Shown here: positions 17,424 to 32,125 of the stretch, in pieces
How positions within the stretch are numbered: the stretch's first letter is position 1
Layout: the number at the start of each line of letters is the position of its first letter
Assembly (NCBI RefSeq): GCF_034359465.1
Contig: NZ_CP110820.1
Coordinates: 62,001 to 126,000, forward strand
Length of the DNA stretch: 64,000 nt
Origin: Candidatus Bandiella woodruffii
Lineage (GTDB): Bacteria; Pseudomonadota; Alphaproteobacteria; Rickettsiales; Midichloriaceae
Direction: 5' to 3'
Notes under the pieces: model-generated
What the model saw: only the letters and a program-made list of their open reading frames with translations
What the model was told of the DNA's origin: nothing
Database searches by the model: none
Made by a program: the position numbers and the translations under genes

Positions 17424-18359
17424 ATGCATTTAACCGCACAAGTTGCAAATATACTTAAAAATTATACAAGTGAGACCCCTGCCGTTAAGTCCAACATCGT
17501 GAGAATATTGATGAGTGGAAAACTAGCAGGCACAGGCAAAATGGTCATTTTACCTGTGGATCAAGGATTTGAGCATGGGCCTTCTAAAAGCTTCGCGGTA
17601 AACGAAGCGGCATATGACCCAGTATACCATGTAAAACTAGCGATAGATGCAGAGCTGAATGCATATGCAGCCCCCAAAGGAATGTTAGAGGCAATCCCTG
17701 ATGAATTTCGCGGTGCAATACCACTAATCTTAAAAGCTAATAGTAGCAATTCCTTGGTGCCTAAAAACAACTCGCCCAATCAAGCCATTACTGCAACTAT
17801 ACAGGATGCAATTTATCTGGGGTGTACTGCTATAGGCTTTACTATATATCCAGGTTCGAGTGATTCCCTTGACATGATTCAAGAGATAAGTGAACTAATC
17901 TCTGAAGCCAAGGCTTATGGACTTGCAACAGTGCTATGGTCATATCCCAGAGGTGGGGATATCACTAGAGATGGTGAAACAGCCTTGGACGTTATCGCCT
18001 ATGCGACGCATATTGCCGCGTTAATGGGCGCTAATATAATAAAAGTAAAAATACCGTCCAGCGCCGTAGAGCTGGGTGCAACGCAAAATATATACTCTGA
18101 ATCTAAAAAAGATTTTCAGGACATAGCAAAGCGGGTTGAGCATGTTATGCAGTCGGCGTTTGTTGGAAAGAGGTTGGTTGTATTTTCAGGAGGAGATGCT
18201 AAATCAGAGGAAGATATATATAGAGAAACTATTGGCATTCATGCAGGGGGGGGTAACGGCTCGATTATTGGGAGGAATAGCTTTCAAAGACCTTATCAAG
18301 AAGCGTTAAAACTCCTTTCTAATATTATAGCTATATATGCACAGAACGAGTACAGATAA
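17424..18359 (+). CDS. fbaB: Class I fructose-bisphosphate aldolase (DhnA/FbaB type)
   Basis: The protein has 311 residues from the ATG at 17424; the 25 codons upstream of it are open but not family-like. Typical segments are VILPVDQGFEHGPSKSF near the N terminus, LWSYPRGGDITRDGE, a Schiff-base Lys in NIIKVKIPS, and VVFSGGDAKSEEDIY with a phosphate-binding GGNGSIIGRNSFQRP. It cleaves or makes fructose-1,6-bisphosphate. In Rickettsiales this enzyme may work mainly towards triose phosphates for gluconeogenic precursors. It is alone, with a dispersed repeat directly downstream. Confidence 0.92.
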   Translation: MHLTAQVANILKNYTSETPAVKSNIVRILMSGKLAGTGKMVILPVDQGFEHGPSKSFAVNEAAYDPVYHVKLAIDAELNAYAAPKGMLEAIPDEFRGAIPLILKANSSNSLVPKNNSPNQAITATIQDAIYLGCTAIGFTIYPGSSDSLDMIQEISELISEAKAYGLATVLWSYPRGGDITRDGETALDVIAYATHIAALMGANIIKVKIPSSAVELGATQNIYSESKKDFQDIAKRVEHVMQSAFVGKRLVVFSGGDAKSEEDIYRETIGIHAGGGNGSIIGRNSFQRPYQEALKLLSNIIAIYAQNEYR

Positions 18360-18375
18360 TTCTGTTACAATATTT

Positions 18376-18517
18376 AAAGTTAGCATAGTATACTCTGCGT
18401 CTTTTAAAAGTTGGCATCGTCATTTTTGCGCTCTCATATTTCGTCACGTACTTTTGTACGCTCCTTATGCTCGGCACTCAATTCCTTGCCAATTCTTAAA
18501 ACACTTTGAGTATATAT
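18376..18517 (-). repeat. Dispersed intergenic repeat family A, copy 1
   Basis: The reverse complement of this 142-base stretch matches 40975-41122 almost base for base (about ten differences by eye). It contains a short palindrome with CGTAC arms around AAAA, and ends in AGTATACT plus GCTAACTTT. It fills most of the gap between the aldolase gene and secE. The 91-codon open frame across it is most likely not a gene. Confidence 0.85.
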
Positions 18518-18608
18518 ATAATAATTTCTTGGCAAAAGAAAAATCTGTCTTGACTTTGTCATTAATTTATATACCATTACATTCCATAATTTCATTATTT
18601 AAGGTCCG

Positions 18609-18806
18609 GTGAGAATAATAAATTTCGCAAATTTTTTTAGAGAGGTTAAAGCCGAGGGGGATAGGATTGCTTGGCCAACGCTTAAAGAAACTCTGATCGC
18701 ATCTTCTCTTGTTTTTGCGGCAGTTTTTGTAGCTTCGTTATTCTTTTTGATGATTGATGGAGTGATATACAAAGCGATTAACTACATTTTGACGGTAGGG
18801 GGTTGA
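18609..18806 (+). CDS. secE: Preprotein translocase subunit SecE
   Basis: The 65-residue single-helix form of SecE starts at GTG 18609 after an AAGG Shine-Dalgarno-like stretch. The amphipathic N-terminal part (FFREVKAEGDRIAWPTLKET) is the conserved cytosolic clamp helix, followed by one membrane helix (residues about 30-58). It stabilises SecY in the inner membrane. It is followed by nusG with one base between stop and start, the classic secE-nusG pair. Confidence 0.95.
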   Translation: MRIINFANFFREVKAEGDRIAWPTLKETLIASSLVFAAVFVASLFFLMIDGVIYKAINYILTVGG

Positions 18807-18807
18807 T

Positions 18808-19344
18808 TTGGCTACTAAATGGTACATAATTAACGTGCTTTCCGGATACGAAAAAAAAGCAATTGAGTTGATCAGGCAGAACGCACAGAAAAAAGAAGTA
18901 GATCATTTGTTTGAAGATTTCGTCATTCCCGTTGAACACACCTTAGAGTTAAAGAAAGGAAAAAAAGTTGACTCGGAAAAGAAAATATTCCCAGGTTATG
19001 TACTGGTTAATATGGAGCTAAACGATCTTACTTGGAACATCGTAAAGAATACTCAGTATGTTGGCAAGCTGCTTGGTGGTGGCAACAGACCTCTCCCTAT
19101 TCCAGAACATGAAATAAAAAGGGTGTTGAAGCAGGTTGAGGAAGGGAAGGTTGTGAAAGAGAGAAAAAAAACGTTTGAAATTGGAGAAAATGTGAGGATA
19201 ATTAATGGAGTTTTTGAGACGTTCAATGGAATTGTTGAAGAGGTTGACGATGAGAAACAGCGTTTGAAGATATTGGTTTCAATATTCGGTCGAGAGACTC
19301 CTGTAGAGTTAGAGTTTGAGCAAGTGGAAAAAATTAATAACTAA
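18808..19344 (+). CDS. nusG: Transcription termination/antitermination protein NusG
   Basis: The 178-residue protein has an N-terminal NGN domain (KWYIINVLSGYEKKAIELI at the start, then FPGYVLVNMEL) and a C-terminal KOW domain (GENVRIINGVFETFNGIVEE). It binds RNA polymerase and links it to Rho or ribosomes. The start is TTG at 18808, directly after the secE stop. It heads the ribosomal and RNA polymerase operon. Confidence 0.96.
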   Translation: MATKWYIINVLSGYEKKAIELIRQNAQKKEVDHLFEDFVIPVEHTLELKKGKKVDSEKKIFPGYVLVNMELNDLTWNIVKNTQYVGKLLGGGNRPLPIPEHEIKRVLKQVEEGKVVKERKKTFEIGENVRIINGVFETFNGIVEEVDDEKQRLKILVSIFGRETPVELEFEQVEKINN

Positions 19345-19355
19345 AGGTAAATAAA

Positions 19356-19784
19356 GTGAAAAAAAAGGCTGTTGGAGAAATAAAATTGCAGATATTGGCT
19401 GGCAAAGCTAACCCTGCCCCACCTATCGGGCCGGCTTTGGGGCAGAAAGGTTTGAATATTGCTGAGTTTTGCAAACAATTTAACGATAGAACGAAGAACG
19501 AAGATCCAAATATGAAGATGCCTGTCATCATAACTGCTTATGCGGACAGAAGCTTCAGCTTTATAGTCAAAGCACCGCCAGTAGCGGATTTAATTAGGAA
19601 GTACGCTGGATTGCAAAAAGGCTCTTCTACTCCTGGCCGTACCATGGTTGGAAGTATAAAGAAAGAGGATGTCGTTAAGATTGCTGAAATAAAGCTTGAA
19701 GATATTGGGGTTGATAAAATCGAATCCGCTACGAAAGTTGTCGAAGGAACAGCTCGTTCTATGGGCGTCAAAGTGGTTGATTAA
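19356..19784 (+). CDS. rplK: 50S ribosomal protein L11
   Basis: The 142-residue protein starts at GTG 19356, after an AAAGG box. AGKANPAPPIGPALGQKGLN is the conserved N-terminal loop that contacts the GTPase centre RNA and thiopeptide antibiotics. The C-terminal RNA-binding domain ends in TARSMGVKVVD. It sits between nusG and rplA in standard order. Confidence 0.97.
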   Translation: MKKKAVGEIKLQILAGKANPAPPIGPALGQKGLNIAEFCKQFNDRTKNEDPNMKMPVIITAYADRSFSFIVKAPPVADLIRKYAGLQKGSSTPGRTMVGSIKKEDVVKIAEIKLEDIGVDKIESATKVVEGTARSMGVKVVD

Positions 19785-19801
19785 TTTAAAACAAAAGGAA
19801 T

Positions 19802-20500
19802 ATGGGTAAACGAATAGAAAATGCAAGAAAGTTGCTTAATGCCGGTGAGCTATACAGCTTAGATAATGCTATATCGTTTTTTGTAAACGATTATGCGCAA
19901 AAATTTAAGGCTAAGTACGACGAAACCATAGAGTTGGTTCTGCAGTTGGGCGTTGATGCTAAGCAGTCTGATCAAATGGTTAGAGGGGCAGTTGCAATGC
20001 CACATGGGCTTGGTAAGCAAAAAATAGTGGCTGCTATTGTTGATGAAAAGAGAGTGCAAGAAGCTAAAGATGCTGGAGCAGAACACGTAGGCGGCGAAGA
20101 TCTGATAGAAAAGATCAAAAGTGGGTTTTTGGATTTTGACGTATGCGTTGCTACGCCGGCGATGATGCCGAAACTTGCAGCTATAGCGAAGTTACTTGGT
20201 CCTAAGGGATTGATGCCTAATCCAAAGCTGGGCACTGTTTCTGACAACGTATCAGAAGCCATTACAAGTGTAAAAAAGGGACAGGTTGAATTTAGGGTGG
20301 AGAAAAATGGGATCATTCATGCGGGCGTTGCTAAGATAGGGTTCGCTGAAAATAAGATAAAGGAAAATCTGATGGCGCTTTATGGTGCAGTGTTAGCTGC
20401 TAAGCCTGCTAAATCAAAGGGTGTTTACGTTAGAGGCTCTTTCTTATCGAGTAGTCAAGGACCTTCTTTAAAGCTTGACTTAAAAAGTTTTGTGATTTAG
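19802..20500 (+). CDS. rplA: 50S ribosomal protein L1
   Basis: The 232-residue protein forms the L1 stalk and, in many bacteria, represses its own operon. Typical segments are RGAVAMPHGLGKQK, LAAIAKLLGPKGLMPNPKLG and the C-terminal KSKGVYVRGSFLSSSQGPSL. It follows rplK by 17 bases. I did not find an obvious L1-binding mimic in the leader, but the secondary structure was not computed. Confidence 0.97.
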   Translation: MGKRIENARKLLNAGELYSLDNAISFFVNDYAQKFKAKYDETIELVLQLGVDAKQSDQMVRGAVAMPHGLGKQKIVAAIVDEKRVQEAKDAGAEHVGGEDLIEKIKSGFLDFDVCVATPAMMPKLAAIAKLLGPKGLMPNPKLGTVSDNVSEAITSVKKGQVEFRVEKNGIIHAGVAKIGFAENKIKENLMALYGAVLAAKPAKSKGVYVRGSFLSSSQGPSLKLDLKSFVI

Positions 20501-20546
20501 TATCACCAGCCGTGCTACTATTAAATAATTAAATCTTTGGTATAAA

Positions 20547-21056
20547 GTGGATAGAATTAGTAAAGAAAAATTAATTGTAGACTATAACAAGTTATTTGAC
20601 CAATATAAGTCAATTTTTTTGGTGAAAAACCTGGGATTGTCAGTCGTGGATTCTAAGCTTATTAGAGCCAAGCTTAAACCGGCGGGGGCTAAGTTTATAG
20701 TGGCAAAAAATAGTTTGGCGAAAATTGCTGTCGCCAAAACAAAGTTTGCAAACATTGAAAGTTTGTTCGTAGGGCCTGTGGTTATGGCTTATGCAGACGA
20801 TCCAGTCGCCGTCTCTAAGTTGCTTGTGGAATTTTGTAAAGAAGGACGTAAGCTGGAGATTATAGGTGGAGCAATGGGAGAGAAACAGTTGAGCAAGGGA
20901 GACGTTGTTCACTTATCTCAATTACCTACGGAAGATGAAGTTAGAGCTAAACTTATTGGTTTGGTTAACGCTGCGGCAAGCAAGCTTGTTACTGTTCTTA
21001 AAGAGCCTGGTAGCAAGTTGGCTAGAGTTATTAAAGCTTATGCCGAGAAACAATAA
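20547..21056 (+). CDS. rplJ: 50S ribosomal protein L10
   Basis: The 169-residue stalk base protein starts at GTG 20547. The N-terminal domain (DRISKEKLIVDYNKLFDQYK) binds 23S RNA with L11, and the C-terminal helix beyond about residue 135 carries the L12 dimer sites. It is followed by rplL after 20 bases. Gene order and length are normal. Confidence 0.95.
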   Translation: MDRISKEKLIVDYNKLFDQYKSIFLVKNLGLSVVDSKLIRAKLKPAGAKFIVAKNSLAKIAVAKTKFANIESLFVGPVVMAYADDPVAVSKLLVEFCKEGRKLEIIGGAMGEKQLSKGDVVHLSQLPTEDEVRAKLIGLVNAAASKLVTVLKEPGSKLARVIKAYAEKQ

Positions 21057-21076
21057 ACACATAAATAGGAGTTAAA

Positions 21077-21442
21077 ATGGAAAAAATAATTGAGCAATTA
21101 TCGAAATTGACAGTAATTGAAGCCGCAGAGCTTGCAAAAAAATTGGAAGAAGCTTGGGGCGTTACTGCTTCTGCTGCAGTGGCTGTTGCTGCTCCGCAAG
21201 GAGCTGTTGCTGCTGGTGGTTCTGAAGAGAAATCAGAGTACGACGTTATCCTTGAGTCCGCTGGAGATAAAAAACTTAATGTTATAAAGGAAGTTAAGAC
21301 AATTACAGGATTGGGGCTTAAAGAAGCTAAAGATTTGGTTGATTCTGCGCCTAAAGTTGTTAAAACTGCGGTTCCTAAAGACGAAGCTGAAAAACTAAAA
21401 ACATTGTTAGAAGCTGCAGGAGCAAAAATCAGCTTGAAATAA
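21077..21442 (+). CDS. rplL: 50S ribosomal protein L7/L12
   Basis: The 121-residue protein has the N-terminal dimerisation part, an Ala/Gly-rich hinge (residues about 34-52, with [16 protein letters not shown]), and the conserved factor-binding domain with [20 protein letters not shown]. It recruits translation factors to the ribosome. A good AGGAG box precedes the ATG. It is separated from rpoB by 58 bases. Confidence 0.97.
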   Translation: MEKIIEQLSKLTVIEAAELAKKLEEAWGVTASAAVAVAAPQGAVAAGGSEEKSEYDVILESAGDKKLNVIKEVKTITGLGLKEAKDLVDSAPKVVKTAVPKDEAEKLKTLLEAAGAKISLK

Positions 21443-21500
21443 TTTTTTATTTCATCGGCTGTCTACTGAGATTTTATAATAAAACATATTAGGTAAAATA

Positions 21501-24500
21501 GTGACCTCGTATCTTTCTAAAAGGCGTATCAGATATAGTTTTGGGAAAATTGTAAGTGATGTAAGAATACCAAACTTGATCAAAGTTCAAAAAGAGTCTT
21601 ATGAAGGGTTCTTGCAGTTAAATGCTGGGAAAGAGAATCGCAAAGATCAGGGGCTAGAAGATGTTTTGAAATCTGTATTCCAAGTAGATGATCCTGAAGG
21701 GAAAGCAAAGTTAGAGTATGTTAGTTATAAACTAGGAGAGCCAAAGTACGAACCGGACGAATGTATTCAAAGGGGTGTGAACTATGCCTCTCCTTTGAGA
21801 GTAGTGTTGCGGCTTATAGTTTGGGACACAGATCCAGAATCCGGAGTAAATGAAATAAAAGGGATTAAAGAACAGGAAGTTTACATGGGGGACGTCCCTT
21901 TGATGACGGACAAAGGAACTTTTATCATCAATGGTGCGCAAAGAGTTATTGTATCACAATTGCACCGTTCTCCAGGTGTTTTCTACACTCATGACGAAGA
22001 AAAATCTTCTTCTTCCGGAAAATACATATATTCGGCGCGGATTATACCCTACAGAGGCTCTTGGATTGATTTTGAGTTTGACACAAAAGATATATTGTAC
22101 TTCAGGATTGATAGAAAGAGAAAAATACACGTTACCACCTTGCTCAGAGCGATGGGGTATAACAAAGATGAAATTCTTAAGGAGTTTTATAAATTTATTA
22201 CTTATAGATGGGAGAAAGATAAATTAATCACCAAGTTTGAGCTCGAACGATTCAGAGGAATGAAAATCGAAAATGATGTAATTGATGCTAAAACTGGTGA
22301 AATAATTTTGGAAAAAGGCGTTAGAGTCACGCCAAGAATCATCAAGAATCTTCAAGGGTCCAGCGCAGAAAAAGAATATATTACGAGTGATACGTCGTTG
22401 GTTGGTAAGTATTTGGCTGAAGACGTTGTGGATAGCACGACTGGCGAGATTGTGTGCAGTGCTGCTGAAGAAATTTCAGAAGATTTGATAGCAAGCTTTA
22501 AAGCACATAAGTGTAAGCAGATCAAAGTTCTTGATATCAACGGGGTTGATTCTGGTAACTTTATTGTTAGCACCTTGTTGCTTGACAAAAATATTGATGA
22601 AGAACAAGCTTTAGCTGACATATACAAAGTATTAAGGCCAGGAGAGCCTTCCACCCCCGAAGCTGCAAAGCAACTTTTTGAAAGTGTATTTTTTGATAGA
22701 GAAAAATATGACTTATCTGCTGTGGGACGGATGAAAATCAATAAAAAACACGACTTAAACATACCTGACGATACCACTGCATTAACTAAAGAAGATGTGT
22801 TGGTGATCATCAAACATCTCACGCACTTAAAATGTGGTAATGGTATGGTTGATGACATTGATAACCTAGCTAATAGAAGGGTTAGGTCTGTAGGTGAATT
22901 GGTGGAAAATCAGTTCAGAATGGGGTTGGTGAGAATGCAAAAATCTATAATTGAAAGAATGTCTTCGGTAGAGATAGACAACGTGATGCCTCATGATCTC
23001 ATTAATGCAAAAGCACTTATGAGCTCTTTGAGGGAGTTCTTTGGAATTTCACAACTTTCTCAGTTTATGGATCAGACTAATCCTCTAGCTGAAATCACTC
23101 ATAAAAGAAGGCTGTCTGCCCTTGGTCCTGGTGGTTTGACCAGAGATAGAGCTGGTTTTGAAGTAAGGGATGTGCATACCACCCACTATAGTAGGATTTG
23201 TCCTATTGAAACTCCTGAAGGACAGAACATAGGTTTGATAAGTTCTTTGGCTACATATGCTGATATTGATCAATATGGATTTATCCAAAGCCCCTATCGT
23301 AAAGTTAAGGATGGTTATGTGACAGAAGAGATAGTGCACCTAACTGCAATCGAAGAAGAAAAATATAATATAACAAAAGCGAGTATAGAACTCGACGACA
23401 ATGGAAGGATAGTTGATGACATCGTCACTTGTCATAGAAAAGGTGAAGTGGTATATGTTCTAAGGCAGGACGTCAACTTAATTGATGTGTCTCCTCAACA
23501 GCTTGTCTCTGTTGCTGCTTCCTTAATTCCGTTTTTGGAAAATGATGATGCCAACAGGGCGTTGATGGGCTCTAACATGCAACGGCAAGCAGTACCTCTA
23601 ATTATTAACGAAGCTCCTTTTGTTGGTACTGGAATGGAACAAATCGTGGCACGTGATTCTGGCACAGTAATTTTAGCGAAAAGGAGTGGTGTAGTTGACC
23701 AGGTTGATTCAAAAAGAATAGTAATAAAAGTTAAGGAAAAGGAAGATGAGGATGTATCGGGAGTGGATATTTATACGTTAATGAAGTATGACAAATCGAA
23801 TCAAGGCACCTGTATTAACCAAAGAGCGATAGTTAAAATTGGAGACTTCATAAAAAAAGGAGATATTCTTGCTGATGGGGCTTCGACCAACATGGGGGAG
23901 CTTGCTTTGGGCAAGAATATATTAGTGGCTTTTATGCCTTGGAACGGATACAACTTCGAGGATTCAATCCTACTTTCTGAGCGTTTGATAAAAGATGACG
24001 TTTACACATCAGTTCACATTAATGAATACGAGGTAGTTGCAAGGGATACAAGACTTGGCCCCGAGGAAATCACCAGAGATATTCCAAATATGAGTGAAGA
24101 AAATCTGAGTCATCTGGATGAAATAGGGATAGTGAATATTGGTGCTGAGGTAAGAGCGGGAGATATCCTGGTAGGCAAGGTGACGCCTAAAACCGAATCG
24201 CCTTTGACTCCTGAAGAGAAGCTTCTTAGGGCGATCTTTGGTGAAAAAGCTGCTGACGTTAGAAATTCATCTTTAAGAGTACCACCTGGTGAAAAGGGCG
24301 TTGTTGTGGATGTAAAAATATTCACAAAACGTGGAGTTCAAAAGGACGAAAGGGCAATTTCTATAGAGAGAACGCAAATAGAGAAGTTTTTTAAAGATAA
24401 AGAAGATGAGATAAGGATTATAGCAGACTATGTTTTAAATAGGCTTAAAAAGGTTTTTGCCGGGCAAAAAGCTGCTGCTGATAGTAAGTTGGTTAAGTCA

Positions 24501-25622
24501 GGCGTGGTGTTGAAAGAAGAATTGTTTGTTGTGTCTAAGTTGAAAGACATTTTTGCTATAAAAGTGCTTGATAAAGATGTAACGACAGAAGTAACAAAGC
24601 TTGAAAAGTTTTACGTAGAATACCTCGAAAAACTTGAGCACAATTACAGAAAAAAAATTAAGAAATTGCAAAGCGGAGATGACTTGCCGCAAGGTGTTTT
24701 GAAAATTATTAAAGTGTATGTTGCGAATAAGTTGAAGATTCAACCCGGGGATAAAATGGCGGGGCGTCACGGTAACAAAGGGGTGGTATCCAAAATTTTA
24801 CCAGTCGAGGACATGCCGTTTTTGGACGATGGTCAACCTGTTGATATTGTATTGAATCCTTTGGGTGTTCCATCTAGGATGAACATAGGACAAATATTAG
24901 AAACTCACTTGGGGTGGGCTTCGGTTGGTCTTGGTAAAAAAGTTGCTTCCGTGTTGGAAGAGAGTTTAAAAAATTACCAGGCCTCCAACGAAACCAAACT
25001 GAGAGAATGTATCAAAGATACGTTTTCATTTGGGCAGAAAAAATCTGCTGATATCTGCAGCTATATAGACAGTCTTGAGTATAGCGATTTGCTTGAGCTT
25101 GCAAAAGATGTTAGTTTAGGTGTTAACTTCGCAACCCCCGTATTTGATGGGGCAAAAGAAAATCAGATCAATGATATTCTGCAAAAAGCTGGTCTTGGTA
25201 AATCTGGACAAGTTAGGTTAAGAGACGGAAGAACTGGTCAATATTTTGATCGTAAGGTGACGATAGGGTACATTTACATGATGAAGCTAGACCATCTTGT
25301 TGACAACAAGATTCATGCTAGATCTATTGGTCCTTACAGTCTTGTGACTCAGCAACCTTTAGGTGGTAAATCTCATTTTGGTGGACAAAGGTTTGGGGAA
25401 ATGGAATGTTGGGCATTACAAGCTTATGGTGCTGCATACACACTCCAAGAGATACTTACTGTCAAATCAGATGACGTGACTGGAAGAATCAAGGCATATG
25501 AAGCTATAGTCAGAGGAGAGAACTCTTTCGATGTTGGTCTTCCAGAATCATTCAAGGTGATGATCAAAGAAATTAGATCGTTAGGATTGAATATGGAGAT
25601 CAAAGAAAGAGAAGAAGAATAA
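21501..25622 (+). CDS. rpoB: DNA-directed RNA polymerase subunit beta
   Basis: The 1373-residue subunit starts at GTG 21501. The rifampicin pocket reads [20 protein letters not shown] and RLSALGPGG, keeping the Asp, His and Ser positions that most often mutate in resistant strains, so the enzyme should be rifampicin-sensitive at those sites. Active-site segments [14 protein letters not shown] and the C-terminal [19 protein letters not shown] are present. rpoC begins 21 bases downstream as a separate gene, unlike the rpoBC fusion of Wolbachia. Confidence 0.98.
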   Translation: MTSYLSKRRIRYSFGKIVSDVRIPNLIKVQKESYEGFLQLNAGKENRKDQGLEDVLKSVFQVDDPEGKAKLEYVSYKLGEPKYEPDECIQRGVNYASPLRVVLRLIVWDTDPESGVNEIKGIKEQEVYMGDVPLMTDKGTFIINGAQRVIVSQLHRSPGVFYTHDEEKSSSSGKYIYSARIIPYRGSWIDFEFDTKDILYFRIDRKRKIHVTTLLRAMGYNKDEILKEFYKFITYRWEKDKLITKFELERFRGMKIENDVIDAKTGEIILEKGVRVTPRIIKNLQGSSAEKEYITSDTSLVGKYLAEDVVDSTTGEIVCSAAEEISEDLIASFKAHKCKQIKVLDINGVDSGNFIVSTLLLDKNIDEEQALADIYKVLRPGEPSTPEAAKQLFESVFFDREKYDLSAVGRMKINKKHDLNIPDDTTALTKEDVLVIIKHLTHLKCGNGMVDDIDNLANRRVRSVGELVENQFRMGLVRMQKSIIERMSSVEIDNVMPHDLINAKALMSSLREFFGISQLSQFMDQTNPLAEITHKRRLSALGPGGLTRDRAGFEVRDVHTTHYSRICPIETPEGQNIGLISSLATYADIDQYGFIQSPYRKVKDGYVTEEIVHLTAIEEEKYNITKASIELDDNGRIVDDIVTCHRKGEVVYVLRQDVNLIDVSPQQLVSVAASLIPFLENDDANRALMGSNMQRQAVPLIINEAPFVGTGMEQIVARDSGTVILAKRSGVVDQVDSKRIVIKVKEKEDEDVSGVDIYTLMKYDKSNQGTCINQRAIVKIGDFIKKGDILADGASTNMGELALGKNILVAFMPWNGYNFEDSILLSERLIKDDVYTSVHINEYEVVARDTRLGPEEITRDIPNMSEENLSHLDEIGIVNIGAEVRAGDILVGKVTPKTESPLTPEEKLLRAIFGEKAADVRNSSLRVPPGEKGVVVDVKIFTKRGVQKDERAISIERTQIEKFFKDKEDEIRIIADYVLNRLKKVFAGQKAAADSKLVKSGVVLKEELFVVSKLKDIFAIKVLDKDVTTEVTKLEKFYVEYLEKLEHNYRKKIKKLQSGDDLPQGVLKIIKVYVANKLKIQPGDKMAGRHGNKGVVSKILPVEDMPFLDDGQPVDIVLNPLGVPSRMNIGQILETHLGWASVGLGKKVASVLEESLKNYQASNETKLRECIKDTFSFGQKKSADICSYIDSLEYSDLLELAKDVSLGVNFATPVFDGAKENQINDILQKAGLGKSGQVRLRDGRTGQYFDRKVTIGYIYMMKLDHLVDNKIHARSIGPYSLVTQQPLGGKSHFGGQRFGEMECWALQAYGAAYTLQEILTVKSDDVTGRIKAYEAIVRGENSFDVGLPESFKVMIKEIRSLGLNMEIKEREEE

Positions 25623-29744
<4,122 letters not shown>

Positions 29745-29871
29745 ATTCATCTACATCTCTACTACTTTTGACTTAGGGGACTTTGTAAGATGAAGCCGAT
29801 TTTTGAAGTTACAGGGATATAGAGTGGGAGCGTTGAAAGATAAAATAAGGATAAATGTTATGGTTTGATTT

Positions 29872-30150
29872 AAGGAAGTTTGGAACATGGTCTAAAAAAA
29901 TTAACAAAAAATTGGTTTCCCCAAGAATTCAAAAGATTTCTTTGAGGTGGGATATGGTAATTTTTAGCTTTTTATTGATTCTGCGAAGCGTGATTTTATG
30001 AGCTTAGGCAGTAAGAACCGTTAAACGTTTTAAATTAAAGCAGATAGCATTCATAAATTCAGCAAACTGATTTTTGGCAATTCCTATGTATCGCAATCGT
30101 TTATTATCTTGAGAAAACACCCTCTCAAACGGAGCCCTTATGGAAGTATA
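29872..30150 (-). mobile_element. IS5-type element remnant, copy 1
   Basis: This 279-base block is almost identical to 55213-55491, with only a few differences visible. It begins at an IS end (AAGGAAGTTTGGA on the plus strand) and contains the 3' end of a transposase gene on the minus strand. It breaks at GAAGTATA, where the sequence switches to repeat family A. The other end of the IS is gone. Confidence 0.85.
30004..30150 (-). pseudogene. IS5-type transposase, C-terminal fragment (copy 1)
   Basis: The fragment covers the last ~48 codons, ending in KNQFAEFMNAICFNLKRL plus TVLTA. RAPFERVFSQDNKRLRYIG is the region around the catalytic Glu of IS5-family DDE transposases. It has no start and no other catalytic residues. 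The same fragment, with a longer upstream part, is found at 55345-55595. Confidence 0.82.
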
Positions 30151-30275
30151 CTCCGATAACTTGAAAAATTGGCCTCAAAATACTTCGGATTTCGCATAAC
30201 GTTTAGGTACATATGTACGCGCCTCATGCTCATCACTCTTTTTAAAGCTATCTTTCGTCTATAAATTTTGCCAAG
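30143..30275 (+). repeat. Dispersed repeat family A, copy 4 (diverged)
   Basis: It starts AAGTATACTCCGATAACTTG, then passes through a GTACATATGTAC palindrome and GCGCCTCATGCTCATC, and ends CGTCTATAAATTTTGCC. The reverse complement of the copy at 50695-50793 shares the same word order. It differs from copies 1 and 2 in the middle, so at least two subtypes exist. The left edge is joined to an IS remnant at AAGTATA. Confidence 0.72.
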
Positions 30276-30296
30276 TCTCAGTTTGACCTAGGGTAG

Positions 30297-30420
<124 letters not shown>

Positions 30421-30673
30421 TTACTACTTCTTTTAATACTGCAACCCCGGATATTTACAGCTCTCTACCGTAGTACCCAGCTTACTGTTACGCCTGAACT
30501 CTATACCATTCTGCTGATAAATTCAACTGCTATTTGTTAGTAAATAATCTTTTAAAACTCAACCCGAGGTTAAAGCTCTATGTAAAAGCCTTTTTTCCAG
30601 GGATGAGAAGTCTATTCTGATAACTTGAAAAACACCGGTAATTAGAATATCGTAATGACTTTTGGTTCTTAGA

Positions 30674-31972
30674 TCATTGGTTGGCCAAAAACCTTCTATT
30701 CAAAAAACTAATGATTATAAACATCAATGCCACAAATGTGAGATAATAGGCAGGTGCAATATAGCCTAGCTGCATTACCAGAAATGTAGAAATAAGTGGG
30801 GCTGTGCCACCAAACAACGCATTCCCCACATTCCAACCTAGAGCTATCCCTGAATATCTAAGTGCAGGAGTGAAGAACTTAACCGCAAATGGATAGTATG
30901 GCGCCGCAACAGAGGCAAACAATATGCCCAAAAGCGTAATACCATAAATAACGTTGGTTATGTCGTGATGTGCGTTATCAATAATAATATTGAAAATGGG
31001 GGTGACAGATAAAACATAAATAAATACCGCGGAATAAATATATTTCTTATGACCGAATTTATCCGCTATATAACCAAAAACCGGCAATGCAATAACTAAT
31101 GCCATAAGTGCTAATGACACAAGATGAAGAGCTGTCTCTTTATTCAACTCCAACATCTCGGCGAAATAAACGTTAAAAAATCCCCTGATCATATAAGTGC
31201 TGGCGGTTGCAAGGCTGGCGAATGAAGCTATAATCAATATGCTTTGCCATCTTTCCATCAAAACCCTTTTGAGAGGGAATTTTTCAATGTTATTGCCCTT
31301 CTTCATTTCTTCAAAAACCGGCGTTTCTTTTATTTTATAGCGCATGAGCAACCCAACAAAACCCATCAAACCACCTATAAAAAACCCATAACGCCAGGTA
31401 AAATCATCTATACCAAATAAGCGCTCAATAAGAATGCCAACTAATATAGCCAAAAGTGTTCCCATAACGTTGGATGCCATAACGATGCTGCCAATTAAAC
31501 CTATTTTTTTCTCTCCGAAATGCTCAATAATAAATATTGCGGAACCAGCTCCCTCACCACCTATACACATGCCCTGGAACATTCTGATGACCGTAAGCAT
31601 AATTGGAGCTATCATACCAATCTGACTGTAGGAAGGTAGAGACCCCATAAGAATGGTACAAATTCCCATTCCTACTATTGAGATTGTCAGCGCTGTTTTT
31701 CTGCCAAACTTGTCGCCTATATGCCCAAAAAGCACTCCCCCTAAAGGCCTCATAAAAAACCCTATTGCAAAAATTGCAAAAGAAAACATCAGCTGAATGT
31801 ACTCCTCAAAATTAGGAAAAAATAATTTGCCTATTGTGTCTGCGAAAACTGAATATATGCCAAAATCATAATACTCTACGATATTACCAATAAGAGATGA
31901 ACCAATCACAGCTCTTTTAGTAAGATATCTTTTGCGTAATCTCTGCTTTAATTTTAAATTTATCAATCTCAA
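30674..31972 (-). CDS. MFS transporter, metabolite:H+ symporter (ProP-like)
   Basis: The 432-residue protein has about twelve membrane helices. IGNIVEYYDFGIYSVFA in helix 1 and FFMRPLGGVLFGHIGDKFGR between helices 2 and 3 are signatures of the MHS family that includes ProP and KgtP. Rickettsiales carry many such genes, thought to import host osmolytes or organic acids, and the substrate here cannot be told. The C-terminal coiled-coil extension of E. coli ProP is absent. The gene stands alone, divergent from lolC. Confidence 0.9.
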   Translation of the reverse strand: MRLINLKLKQRLRKRYLTKRAVIGSSLIGNIVEYYDFGIYSVFADTIGKLFFPNFEEYIQLMFSFAIFAIGFFMRPLGGVLFGHIGDKFGRKTALTISIVGMGICTILMGSLPSYSQIGMIAPIMLTVIRMFQGMCIGGEGAGSAIFIIEHFGEKKIGLIGSIVMASNVMGTLLAILVGILIERLFGIDDFTWRYGFFIGGLMGFVGLLMRYKIKETPVFEEMKKGNNIEKFPLKRVLMERWQSILIIASFASLATASTYMIRGFFNVYFAEMLELNKETALHLVSLALMALVIALPVFGYIADKFGHKKYIYSAVFIYVLSVTPIFNIIIDNAHHDITNVIYGITLLGILFASVAAPYYPFAVKFFTPALRYSGIALGWNVGNALFGGTAPLISTFLVMQLGYIAPAYYLTFVALMFIIISFLNRRFLANQ

Positions 31973-32125
31973 TGTGCCGACTTAGTCACTTATTTAAACT
32001 GCAGTATATCAAATTAAATATATTAGTCCATTTGTATATGATCAAAATACGGGGAGCATAAACAGTTTCTTTTTTACTTATAATGGGTTACAATCGCCAC
32101 TTCAGTGTTGTTAACAGATTCATGT

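Noticed and set aside
18337-18612. 91-codon plus-strand open frame between the aldolase gene and secE
   Set aside because: It starts inside the aldolase gene, runs through repeat A and overlaps the secE start; it has no good ribosome site and its composition is that of the repeat.
30421-30673. Possible second structural RNA between tRNA-fMet and the MHS transporter
   Set aside because: I tested it by eye for tRNA arms and conserved small RNA motifs and found none; only a repeat-A-like word near 30609-30640 is visible.
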